Assembly (NCBI GenBank): GCA_009787485.1
Contig: WQWP01000109.1
Span: forward strand, 1 to 7,151
Source of the DNA: Lentimicrobiaceae bacterium
Lineage (GTDB): Bacteria > Bacteroidota > Bacteroidia > Bacteroidales > WCHB1-69
Length of the DNA stretch: 7,151 bases
Direction of reading: 5' to 3'
Under the pieces are notes generated by a model. It was not told the origin of the DNA. It did no database searches and was given only the letters and a program-made list of their open reading frames with translations. The position numbers were made by a program, and so were the translations under genes. Positions 1-5,628 of the stretch are shown piece after piece (position 1 is the stretch's first letter; each line of letters opens with the position of its first letter).

Positions 1-1
1 A

Positions 2-814
2 AAGTACAAACCAGTAACGCCCGGTCAACGATTCAAAGTTATAAGTTCGTTCGACGAGATTACCACCAATAAACCGGAAGAGAGTTTATTGTGTCCGAGA
101 CCTCGGACAGGCGGAAGAAATAATAGTGGTAAGATGACGATGCGGTACCGCGGAGGCGGTCACAAAAAGATGTATCGTTGTATTGATTTTAAAAGAGACA
201 AAGATGGTGTTCCGGCAACGGTAAAAACCATTGAGTACGACCCGAATCGCTCGGCTCGTATCGCTTTGTTATTCTATTCCGACGGCGAAAAACGCTATAT
301 CATTGCGCCGCACGGTTTAAAAGTAGATCAAGTGATTGTTTCCGGAGAAGGTGTTTCGCCCGATCTTGGCAATGCACTTCCGTTGGGAGAGATTCCTTTC
401 GGCTCTACTATTCACAACATTGAGCTTCGCCCGGGGCAAGGCGCGAAAATGGCGCGCTCCGCAGGAAGTTATGCCCAATTAATGTCAAGAGACGGCAAAT
501 ACGCCATTCTACGTTTGCCTTCGGGCGAAACACGTATGATATTATGCAGCTGCCGTGCTACTATTGGTATTGTTTCAAACATTGACCACAACTTAGAGGT
601 TTCCGGTAAAGCCGGACGTAACCGCTGGATGGGTCGCCGCCCACGCACGCGTGGTGTGGTAATGAATCCCGTGGATCACCCGATGGGTGGTGGTGAAGGA
701 CGCGCTTCAGGAGGGCACCCGCGCTCTCGCAAAGGGTTGCCTGCAAAAGGTTACAAAACCCGTTCTAAAAAGAAACATTCCAACAATTATATCGTTGAAA
801 GAAGAAAAAAATAA
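2..814 (+). CDS. rplB: 50S ribosomal protein L2, 5'-partial
   Basis: Large-subunit ribosomal protein that binds 23S rRNA, supports subunit association and lies near the peptidyl transferase centre. The reading frame is open from base 2 and gives 270 residues. It begins KYKPVTPGQRF, which in Bacteroidota L2 normally follows only about four residues, so the true start lies just outside the window. The TTG at 89 is internal and not a start, because conserved L2 sequence precedes it. Visible family landmarks are GGRNNSGKMT, GGGHKK, IEYDPNRSARIAL, NIELRPGQGA, LPSGETRMI and the C-terminal signature RGVVMNPVDHPMGGGEGR, which contains the conserved histidine. The tail is very basic (KKKHSNNYIVERRKK). 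The gene is 17 bases upstream of rpsS in the same direction, as in the S10 operon. Nothing in the protein looks damaged. Confidence 0.98.
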   Translation, partial: KYKPVTPGQRFKVISSFDEITTNKPEESLLCPRPRTGGRNNSGKMTMRYRGGGHKKMYRCIDFKRDKDGVPATVKTIEYDPNRSARIALLFYSDGEKRYIIAPHGLKVDQVIVSGEGVSPDLGNALPLGEIPFGSTIHNIELRPGQGAKMARSAGSYAQLMSRDGKYAILRLPSGETRMILCSCRATIGIVSNIDHNLEVSGKAGRNRWMGRRPRTRGVVMNPVDHPMGGGEGRASGGHPRSRKGLPAKGYKTRSKKKHSNNYIVERRKK

Positions 815-831
815 TTTTAAAGTAGCATAAT

Positions 832-1110
832 ATGAGCAGATCGTTAAAAAAAGGACCATATATTCATTATAAATTGGAAAAACGCGCTATTCAGGCACAA
901 GAAAGCGGTAAAAAATCCACCATCAAAACATGGTCGCGTGCTTCTATGATTTCTCCCGATTTTGTAGGACTTACCATTGCCGTTCACAACGGCAACAAAT
1001 TCATTCCGGTATATGTTACCGAGAATATGGTAGGGCATAAGTTGGGTGAATTTTCTCCTACCCGTATTTTTAGGGGACACGCTGGGCAAAAGGATAAGGG
1101 GAAGAAATAA
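832..1110 (+). CDS. rpsS: 30S ribosomal protein S19
   Basis: Small-subunit protein that forms a complex with S13 in the 30S head and binds 16S rRNA. The 92 residues match the family length (about 89-93). It opens MSRSLKKGPYIHYKL, carries KTWSRASMISPDFVG and the S19 signature NGNKFIPVYVTENMVGHKLG followed by EFSPTR, and ends with a basic tail. The ATG at 832 aligns with the usual S19 start. The upstream bases (TTTTAAAGTAGCATAAT) hold no good Shine-Dalgarno motif, which is common in Bacteroidota. It should be co-transcribed with rplB. In most bacteria rplV, rpsC and rplP follow directly; here a terminator follows instead, so this is the last gene of the transcript. Confidence 0.98.
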   Translation: MSRSLKKGPYIHYKLEKRAIQAQESGKKSTIKTWSRASMISPDFVGLTIAVHNGNKFIPVYVTENMVGHKLGEFSPTRIFRGHAGQKDKGKK

Positions 1111-1141
1111 CCTTTAGCCTTTTTTTGTTTTCATAATTTTG

Positions 1142-1170
1142 GGAGCCGCCTCACAAGGGCGGCTTCTTTT
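1142..1170 (+). terminator. Intrinsic terminator after rpsS
   Basis: A GC-rich hairpin begins 31 bases after the rpsS stop. The stem GGAGCCGCC (1142-1150) pairs with GGCGGCTTC (1158-1166) with one G-T wobble, around a 7-base loop (TCACAAG), and is followed by TTTT. The T-run is on the + strand only, so it should end the ribosomal protein transcript and does not look bidirectional. Folding is by eye. Confidence 0.85.
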
Positions 1171-1499
1171 ATGTAAAAGGCGCGAAAGGAAGATTTTTTC
1201 AAAACAAACGGTACATTTTTTTCACACTACCCTACACCCCATCTATCCGTTCTTACACCAACCTCACACAATCGCCATTTAGTTCTATTCCCTCATAGCC
1301 CCTGCCAAGTTCCTGATACTACTGCCGTTGTACCGACATACGATCTTGCTGGAGATGGGACGTATGCTTAAACATGAAAAATCTGAAATTACGGTCAAAC
1401 GGGCGCAGAAACTTACCAAAACGATGCATCAAAAGGAAAATTCGTTCGCTGCTTATACCAAATACCTGTTCGTTTTACATTTGACAAGGAATAAGACTG
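1171..1499. other. Gene-poor spacer between rpsS terminator and amn
   Basis: No supported gene is present in these 329 bases. Bases about 1220-1325 are poor in G on the + strand. A + strand frame beginning at a TTG (1328) stays open for 67 codons but runs into the 3' end of amn, has no recognisable motif and no leader. On the - strand there are only short interrupted frames. The stretch may be decayed sequence, but I could not recognise a parent gene. I see no clear terminator for amn on the - strand here. Confidence 0.5.
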
Positions 1500-2282
1500 T
1501 TACTCATAATAATCAAACTTCAAATGCTTAACAGTCATCCCTTTATTTATCAACTGCTTAAGCGAGTCAATCCCAATTTTCAGATGTTCTAAAGAAAACT
1601 GCTCGGTAACCAATTTATCGCTTTTTTCTGTTTTAATTCCATCGGGAAGCATGGGCTGGTCGGAAATCATGAGCAGTGCACCGGTGGGGATTCTGTTGTA
1701 AAAACCTACGGAGAAGAGCGTTGCCGTTTCCATATCTATGGCGGTGGCTCTTATGGCTCTTAGGTACTCTTTGAAATTTTCATCATGTTCCCACAATCTG
1801 CGGTTGGTGGTATATACCGTTCCTGTCCAATAGTCTTTCATATAATCTCTTATGGTAGAAGAAATCGCTTTTTGCAGGTTAAATGCAGGAAGCGCCGGCA
1901 CTTCGGGAGGAAAGTAGTCGTTGGAAGCGCCTTCGCCTCGTATGGCAGCAATGGGAAGTAGCAGATCGCCCAAATTGATATAGTCTTTAAGCCCGCCTGT
2001 TTTTCCGAGAAAAAGTACGCCTTTGGGTTTCACGGCGGTCAGCAGATCCATCACGGTGGCTGCCATAGCGCTGCCCATAGAGAAATTGATAATGGTAATA
2101 TCGTCTTTCGTAGCGCTTTGCATGGGATTGTCAATTCCCCTGATATTGGCATTCATAATGTCCGCAAAATTGTTCACATAATTTTTGAAATTGGTGAGAA
2201 TGATGTACTTACCAAAATCAGGCAAGGCAGTTCCCGTGTATCTGGGAAGCCAATTTTCTGCTATCTCAATTTTTGTGAGCAT
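1500..2282 (-). CDS. amn: AMP nucleosidase (short Bacteroidetes type)
   Basis: Predicted cytoplasmic enzyme that hydrolyses AMP to adenine and ribose 5-phosphate (EC 3.2.2.4), feeding purine salvage and lowering the AMP pool. The 260 residues fit the short form found in Bacteroidota, which lacks the extra N-terminal domain of the E. coli enzyme. It is a nucleoside phosphorylase-fold protein. Visible landmarks are ENWLPRYTG (9-17), IINFSMGSAMAA (64-75, phosphate or ribose binding region), FLGKTGGL (91-98), AIRGEGASNDYFPPEVPALP (113-132), YTTNRRLWEHDENFKEYL (157-174), the purine-site motif AIDMETATLF (181-190) and ISDQP (206-210) with the probable catalytic Asp208. It ends VKHLKFDYYE. The ATG at 2282 gives the expected N-terminus; no Shine-Dalgarno is visible. 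It lies 79 bases downstream of the metallopeptidase gene on the same strand, so read-through is possible, with a hairpin in between. I am sure of the family; substrate preference for AMP rests on resemblance to annotated homologues recalled from memory. Confidence 0.93.
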   Translation of the reverse strand: MLTKIEIAENWLPRYTGTALPDFGKYIILTNFKNYVNNFADIMNANIRGIDNPMQSATKDDITIINFSMGSAMAATVMDLLTAVKPKGVLFLGKTGGLKDYINLGDLLLPIAAIRGEGASNDYFPPEVPALPAFNLQKAISSTIRDYMKDYWTGTVYTTNRRLWEHDENFKEYLRAIRATAIDMETATLFSVGFYNRIPTGALLMISDQPMLPDGIKTEKSDKLVTEQFSLEHLKIGIDSLKQLINKGMTVKHLKFDYYE

Positions 2283-2310
2283 GGGAAATAGTGATTAGTG
2301 GTTAATATTG

Positions 2311-2330
2311 CCGTTGGCTTTAGCCAACGG
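2311..2330. other. Perfect hairpin between peptidase gene and amn
   Basis: CCGTTGGC (2311-2318) and GCCAACGG (2323-2330) form a perfect 8-bp stem around the loop TTTA. A T-rich stretch follows on the + strand (ATTTTTTAG). On the - strand, the direction of both flanking genes, the hairpin is preceded by A-runs and not followed by T's, so it is a poor intrinsic terminator for the peptidase. It could be a partial attenuator or RNA-stabilising structure in a peptidase-amn transcript, or a small dispersed palindromic repeat. Confidence 0.6.
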
Positions 2331-2361
2331 ATTTTTTAGATAATTTTTTTTTAGATAAAGA

Positions 2362-4422
2362 TTATTTTTTAGTTTTTTTTGCTGATTTCATCGCTTCCTG
2401 AACTCTCTCAATGGCTGTTTGTGTGCTTGCTAACAGCTCTGCCGTGTTAATTTGATTGCCCACGGCGCGCTCCATCCAAAGTTTGGGCGTCAGTCTGCCC
2501 ATAGCATACATCCTGCAAACTTCATCGCCGAGGTTTTTGCCTTCTAAATAATTTCCAATCTGAAAATCAATAATTAGCCCAATCGGATAAGCAGACAAAT
2601 ACAATGAAGAACTAATCATGTGAGAATAAATAGCCAAAATAGTTTGATCTTTAATGCCGAAAACAGGCGCAAAATATTGATTCCAAACCTCTTTCGCTAT
2701 GTTTATCACGGCGCTTTTTAATTCTGCCGCATCGGCGTTTGGATTTTGATACATCCATTGCCAGACTCTGATATCCACTAAAGAAACGCCCATAATTTCA
2801 ATAGTTCCCCAAAAAGCATCCAGCGTGTTCAAATAATTTACCAATTCGTTCGTATTTTCATAACCTAATAAATCTAAATCTTTTTGTTGAAAGGTAAATG
2901 CTAATGCTTCGGTGAATGCGGTATTCGGCACGCCTTTCATGAAATAATTGGGAACGTCGTGCAATGAAATGGTTTGTTCTACATTATGTCCAAATTCGTG
3001 AATTCCAATGTTATATCCTTTGTAATCCATTCCGTTTACGAAGCGGGTACGGAGCATGGATTTGTCGGTTTTCATTTCGGCGCCCCATGCGTGCCCTGCG
3101 CCCACTGAAGGATCTACCTGAATATATTGGCAAATATCATGCGCTTTTTCCGGCGCGAAGCCTAATTTGATGAGAATATTGGGTAAATCGGCTTGGAATG
3201 CAGCAACGTTAGGATATTTTGCATAAACATCCGCATTTAACTGTTCCTGATCAATAGAACTTCTGGACTTAAATCCATCATACCAAATATCAAAAGGTTG
3301 CAATTTTCTTCCTAATCTTTTAGTAATAATTTCCGCTACTTGTTTTACTTGAGGAGCTGTCATTAAAGAGATGAAAAGTTGTTCTACATCAGCAAGTCTC
3401 ATTTCCAATTCACCTTCAAATCTTCTAGAAATATATGTACTGTTTCCCGTGTAACATTCATCAGTAGCGCTGATCGCTTTAAATATATTGAGCAAATGTT
3501 GGTATCTTGTGTTGGGTTCGGGAGTCGTTCCAATTTCAACCACATCATGCAAATAAGCTTTGTTTGAAATAGGTTTCCAGAGATAATCTTCATTTTCCTC
3601 TAAAATCTCAGTTGGAATAGATTGATCTATAATGGCTTTCATAACACCATAGATTAAATGTTGTTTCATTAAACCATCTTTGGCATCTGAATAAGCGGCT
3701 TTGATCTCATCGCGAAGCCCCCAGTGAGAAATCAATTTTGTTCCGCGTGTCCAATAACGATTATTATTGTTATCTGCAATTAGCCACATCGGAATATTGT
3801 AATTGGCAATATAGCTGTCGGCATTACCGGTAGCAGCGGCTATATTTTGTTGCAGATTTGCCGGCACACGAGAATAAAAATAGTCGCCCAAACGTACATA
3901 GCCCCAATGCAGATCGCTCCAGTTTTTTCCGTTGTCTTCTTTCTCTTTTAGTGTGAAATAAGGAAAATTCAAAGCTACAATAAAAGCAATTTTATTGGCA
4001 AACATATCATCCGAAAAATGTGCACTTACATCATAAGTAGCAAATAATTCGTCAATAGGCATCGGGTCATATCCTACCACATGCACAGGTCGTAACAGAT
4101 TGATTGTAATACGGTTATTATGACCGATAATGGTTTCAAAATGAGTTGCCAAACGATTAAAAAGTTGCTCTTTTTCTTCCGTTGTTTTGCTGAAATTTGC
4201 TACACAAAACTCGTAAAAATCATTTTCGGAGCCATCTTGCGCATTCCAAAGCGAAGCCACTTGAGTGACACCTCTTTGTATAATTTCTTTAGAAATTGTG
4301 CTGTTTTTTGAGATTTCTTGAATGGTTTTATTTTTCGTGTTTTGGGAAATGTGTTGCGCCTGCAACATAAAAAAATGTGTCATAAAAATGATAGAAAAGA
4401 AAATGGTTAAAGATTTTTTCAT
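2362..4422 (-). CDS. Secreted zinc metallopeptidase (HEXXH, gluzincin-like)
   Basis: A 686-residue protein predicted to be exported and to cleave peptides with a zinc-activated water. The N-terminus is a Sec signal: MKKS, a hydrophobic core (about residues 5-20, LTIFFSIIFMTHFFML), then QAQ with likely cleavage near 21-23. There is no lipobox cysteine, so periplasmic or secreted is more likely than lipoprotein. The active site is IGIHEFGHNVEQT: His475 and His479 should bind zinc and Glu476 act as base. Glu505 in NTAFTEALAF lies 26 residues after His479, a reasonable position for the third ligand in M3/M32-type enzymes (clan MA). The C-terminal part has AYPIGLIIDFQIGNYL (611-626), resembling the helical end of such enzymes. 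The bulk (25-460) is a helical region I could not assign. The extreme C-terminus is lysine-rich. The ATG at 4422 is supported by the signal peptide directly after it. The precise MEROPS family and substrate are unknown. Confidence 0.82.
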   Translation of the reverse strand: MKKSLTIFFSIIFMTHFFMLQAQHISQNTKNKTIQEISKNSTISKEIIQRGVTQVASLWNAQDGSENDFYEFCVANFSKTTEEKEQLFNRLATHFETIIGHNNRITINLLRPVHVVGYDPMPIDELFATYDVSAHFSDDMFANKIAFIVALNFPYFTLKEKEDNGKNWSDLHWGYVRLGDYFYSRVPANLQQNIAAATGNADSYIANYNIPMWLIADNNNNRYWTRGTKLISHWGLRDEIKAAYSDAKDGLMKQHLIYGVMKAIIDQSIPTEILEENEDYLWKPISNKAYLHDVVEIGTTPEPNTRYQHLLNIFKAISATDECYTGNSTYISRRFEGELEMRLADVEQLFISLMTAPQVKQVAEIITKRLGRKLQPFDIWYDGFKSRSSIDQEQLNADVYAKYPNVAAFQADLPNILIKLGFAPEKAHDICQYIQVDPSVGAGHAWGAEMKTDKSMLRTRFVNGMDYKGYNIGIHEFGHNVEQTISLHDVPNYFMKGVPNTAFTEALAFTFQQKDLDLLGYENTNELVNYLNTLDAFWGTIEIMGVSLVDIRVWQWMYQNPNADAAELKSAVINIAKEVWNQYFAPVFGIKDQTILAIYSHMISSSLYLSAYPIGLIIDFQIGNYLEGKNLGDEVCRMYAMGRLTPKLWMERAVGNQINTAELLASTQTAIERVQEAMKSAKKTKK

Positions 4423-4467
4423 TTAAAATATTGATTTGATTATTAATAAGATACATTTCACACGAAA

Positions 4468-4483
4468 CCCTTACGGGTAAGGG
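4468..4483 (-). other. Hairpin in predicted 5' leader of the metallopeptidase
   Basis: CCCTTA (4468-4473) and TAAGGG (4478-4483) form a perfect 6-bp stem around CGGG. It lies just downstream of the predicted - strand promoter box and about 45 bases before the peptidase ATG, so it would sit near the 5' end of the mRNA. It could stabilise the transcript or be a regulator site. Function is not shown by sequence. Confidence 0.4.
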
Positions 4484-4487
4484 GCGG

Positions 4488-4495
4488 CGAATTTA
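4488..4495 (-). promoter_or_regulatory. Predicted -7 box for the metallopeptidase
   Basis: Read on the - strand the bases are TAAATTCG followed directly by CCGCC. This is one change from the Bacteroidota -7 consensus TAnnTTTG and copies the GCCGCC context seen in front of both tRNA genes in this window. A convincing -33 TTTG at the usual spacing is not visible. The predicted leader would be about 60 bases. Confidence 0.5.
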
Positions 4496-4523
4496 CAAGA
4501 TTTTTCGACAATAAAGCATAAAC

Positions 4524-4545
4524 AAAAAAGTATATTTTTGCCGCC
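4524..4545 (+). promoter_or_regulatory. Predicted promoter of tRNA-Pro
   Basis: An A-run, then GTATATTTTTGCCGCC just upstream of the tRNA. TATTTTTG (4533-4540) matches the Bacteroidota -7 consensus TAnnTTTG exactly. The GCCGCC after it would fall at the discriminator next to the transcription start. The block is nearly identical to the one at 5381-5402 in front of tRNA-Leu, which supports a real promoter. No clear -33 TTTG is seen at 19-21 bases. Confidence 0.7.
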
Positions 4546-4551
4546 TCTAAT

Positions 4552-4625
4552 CGGGGTGTGGCGCAGTTGGCTAGCGTACTTGCATGGGGTGCAAGTGGTC
4601 GGAAGTTCGAGTCTTCTCACCCCGA
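4552..4625 (+). tRNA. tRNA-Pro (anticodon GGG)
   Basis: A complete cloverleaf of 74 bases. The acceptor CGGGGTG pairs with CACCCCG, with discriminator A at 4625. The D stem is GCGC/GCGT. The anticodon stem CTTGC/GCAAG encloses the loop ATGGGGT with anticodon GGG at 4586-4588, reading CCC and CCU proline codons. The variable loop is TGGTC, and the T arm is GGAAG-TTCGAGT-CTTCT with one G-T pair. The 3' CCA is not encoded (ACTT follows), so it must be added by CCA transferase. The loop matches the known bacterial Pro(GGG) loop. An open frame reading through this gene is not a protein gene. Confidence 0.95.
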
Positions 4626-4634
4626 CTTCATCAT

Positions 4635-4657
4635 AGCAGTAGCCTTAGGCTACTGCT
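4635..4657. terminator. Hairpin between tRNA-Pro and the DUF2461 gene
   Basis: AGCAGTAGCC (4635-4644) and GGCTACTGCT (4648-4657) form a perfect 10-bp stem with the loop TTA. It begins 9 bases after tRNA-Pro on the + strand, and on the - strand it begins with the last base-pair overlapping the stop codon of the DUF2461 gene. Its position between two converging genes fits a shared transcript end, but no T-run follows on either strand, so it would be an atypical terminator. Confidence 0.5.
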
Positions 4658-5355
4658 TATATGGATATGCTCTCTCCGAGAGCATCTGTCTCCACCGAAA
4701 AATTAATAAAATCCACCAAAGGCTTCGCCATCTTGAGCCCATTAACTACATCATTAATAAAATCTTCTTTGAAAGCATTTTGTGGGTTATAATAGTGTGA
4801 GGCGAAAAAATGTTTGTTTTTTAGCAGTTCAATCTCAGGAAAATCTTTAGGGAAATCGGCCGGCGCTTTTTTCAGTTTTTCAATAGGATCAATGCCGGCG
4901 TAATATTTTTTGAAAGCAGGCGCGTCAATAATCGCTTTAAATTCATCAATTTGATAATAGATTTCTTTTCTAATTGCTTTAAGATATTCGGGTAATGGCA
5001 TGTAAATGCCTCCTCCGAAAAAGGATTCTTCGGGATCTAAATGAAAATAATATCCGGCAAAATGTGAGTTTTTTCCGCCGTTTTTTGCAAAATAGGCGCC
5101 AAAATGTGTCTTATACGGCTCTTTATTCGGAGAAAAACGCACATCGCGGTAAATACGGAATAAACATTGCTTAATTTCGATATTTTGTAACGTTTCATCA
5201 AAAGATTGCAGATTTTCTAACAAAATACGCGAAAAATCTTCAAAATTTTGCCTTGCTTTTGTATAATCCAACTTGTGAGCATGAAACCAGTCACGATGGT
5301 TATTTTGCTTTAATGTTGTTAAAAACTGTAAAGTTTCGGGGTTAATTTTAGCCAT
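4657..5355 (-). CDS. DUF2461 family protein, function unknown
   Basis: A 232-residue, probably cytoplasmic protein of the DUF2461 (TIGR02453) family, which has no established biochemical role. Length is typical. Family motifs in order are NNHRDWF (18-24), FRIYRDVRFSPNKEP (66-80) then YKTHFGAYF, AGYYFHLDPEESFFGGG (100-116) and IYMPLPEYLKAIRKEI (117-132). There is no signal peptide or membrane segment. The ATG at 5355 gives the usual short N-terminus before the first helix; the leader is A/T rich (CACAAAAAATTTT) with no Shine-Dalgarno. The gene is divergent from tRNA-Leu, with only 56 bases between them, and convergent with tRNA-Pro. The last codons contain a perfect 8-bp inverted repeat (ATGCTCTC/GAGAGCAT, 4667-4685), so the C-terminal residues GESIS may be shaped by a DNA or RNA palindrome and not by protein constraint. 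Confidence 0.88.
   Translation of the reverse strand: MAKINPETLQFLTTLKQNNHRDWFHAHKLDYTKARQNFEDFSRILLENLQSFDETLQNIEIKQCLFRIYRDVRFSPNKEPYKTHFGAYFAKNGGKNSHFAGYYFHLDPEESFFGGGIYMPLPEYLKAIRKEIYYQIDEFKAIIDAPAFKKYYAGIDPIEKLKKAPADFPKDFPEIELLKNKHFFASHYYNPQNAFKEDFINDVVNGLKMAKPLVDFINFSVETDALGESISI
4667..4685. repeat. 8-bp inverted repeat in 3' end of DUF2461 gene
   Basis: ATGCTCTC (4667-4674), loop TCC, GAGAGCAT (4678-4685): a perfect palindromic hairpin 9 bases from the larger hairpin at 4635-4657. On the - strand it is transcribed just before the stop codon. The tandem of two perfect hairpins suggests an mRNA 3' end structure. Confidence 0.5.
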
Positions 5356-5380
5356 AAAATTTTTTGTGCGAAATAAATGA

Positions 5381-5402
5381 AAAAAAGTATATTTTCGCCG
5401 CC
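5381..5402 (+). promoter_or_regulatory. Predicted promoter of tRNA-Leu
   Basis: AAAAAAGTATATTTT, then CGCCGCC: the same block as in front of tRNA-Pro apart from one T/C difference. TATTTTCG (5390-5397) is one change from the TAnnTTTG consensus. A TTTG at 5363-5366 is a candidate -33 element, 23 bases upstream of the box, slightly longer than usual. GCCGCC would be at the discriminator. The region also has to hold the leader of the divergent DUF2461 gene. Confidence 0.68.
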
Positions 5403-5411
5403 CTAAATCCT

Positions 5412-5493
5412 GCGGATGTGGCGTAATTGGTAGCCGCGTTAGACTTAGGATCTAATGTCGAGAGGCGTGGGGGTTCGAGTCCCTTCATCCGCA
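5412..5493 (+). tRNA. tRNA-Leu (anticodon UAG)
   Basis: A class II tRNA of 82 bases. The acceptor GCGGATG pairs with CATCCGC, with discriminator A at 5493, typical for leucine. The anticodon stem TTAGA/TCTAA encloses CTTAGGA with anticodon TAG at 5446-5448, reading CUA/CUG leucine codons. A long variable arm follows (TGTCGAGAGGCGT region), then the T arm GGGGG-TTCGAGT-CCCTT. No CCA is encoded (CAA follows the discriminator). A tyrosine recombinase starts 136 bases downstream, so the 3' end of this gene is a plausible attachment site. The gene itself is intact. Confidence 0.95.
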
Positions 5494-5504
5494 CAAATTT
5501 CTCG

Positions 5505-5550
5505 AAAACCAATTAAAACCAACAGTTTACGTTAGTATCTTGTTGGTTTT
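5505..5550. repeat. AAAACCAA direct and inverted repeats after tRNA-Leu
   Basis: AAAACCAA occurs at 5505-5512 and again at 5515-5522, a period of 10 bases, and inverted as TTGGTTTT at 5543-5550. The second and third copies form a perfect 10-bp inverted repeat (AAAACCAACA 5515-5524, TGTTGGTTTT 5541-5550) with a 16-base loop. It may end the tRNA-Leu transcript, since T's close the stem. The helical spacing also fits integrase or accessory protein binding sites next to an attachment site. Confidence 0.6.
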
Positions 5551-5553
5551 GTG

Positions 5554-5586
5554 TTAATATCCGGTAAAAATCGGGTGAAAATCGGG
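5554..5586. repeat. Three tandem 11-bp repeats in the integrase leader
   Basis: The units are TTAATATCCGG, TAAAAATCGGG and TGAAAATCGGG, directly adjacent. The last two share AAAATCGGG exactly; the first is degenerate. The 11-base period is one helical turn, so a protein could bind the same face of the DNA three times. The position, 43 bases before the integrase ATG, suits an operator or arm-type recombinase sites. Confidence 0.6.
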
Positions 5587-5596
5587 ACAAAAGAGC

Positions 5597-5626
5597 TTTT
5601 TTAGTTTGTCGCAACGAGCTAAAAAA
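5597..5626 (+). promoter_or_regulatory. Hairpin over the integrase translation start region
   Basis: TTTTTTAG (5597-5604) and CTAAAAAA (5619-5626) are perfect inverted repeats around a 14-base loop, ending two bases before the ATG at 5629. In mRNA the stem would cover the A-rich sequence that stands in for a ribosome binding site in Bacteroidota, so it could hold down integrase translation. This is inference from position only; the stem is A-U rich and weak. Confidence 0.4.
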
Positions 5627-5628
5627 AA

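Noticed and set aside
89..91. TTG as the start codon of rplB
   Set aside because: The frame is open back to base 2 and the upstream residues (KPVTPGQRF, TTNKPEESLL) are conserved L2 sequence, so the gene begins outside the window.
561..1089. Two antisense open frames opposite rplB and rpsS
   Set aside because: They lie wholly inside well-conserved ribosomal protein genes on the other strand and show no protein features of their own.
1328..1531. 67-codon open frame on the + strand starting at TTG
   Set aside because: It has no leader and no recognised motif, and its end overlaps amn on the opposite strand. It is too weak to call a gene, so it is described only as part of the spacer.
2964..4311. 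Several 60-70 codon open frames inside the metallopeptidase gene
   Set aside because: They overlap a long gene with a clear signal peptide and active site. None has a leader or a motif.
4558..4800. 80-codon open frame on the + strand beginning MAQLASVLAWG
   Set aside because: It reads straight through tRNA-Pro and then antisense to the DUF2461 gene. Its start is inside the tRNA acceptor arm. This is a typical false tRNA-derived frame.
5554..5586. The tandem 11-mers as a CRISPR array
   Set aside because: Units are 11 bases and directly adjacent, with no spacers and no cas genes nearby.
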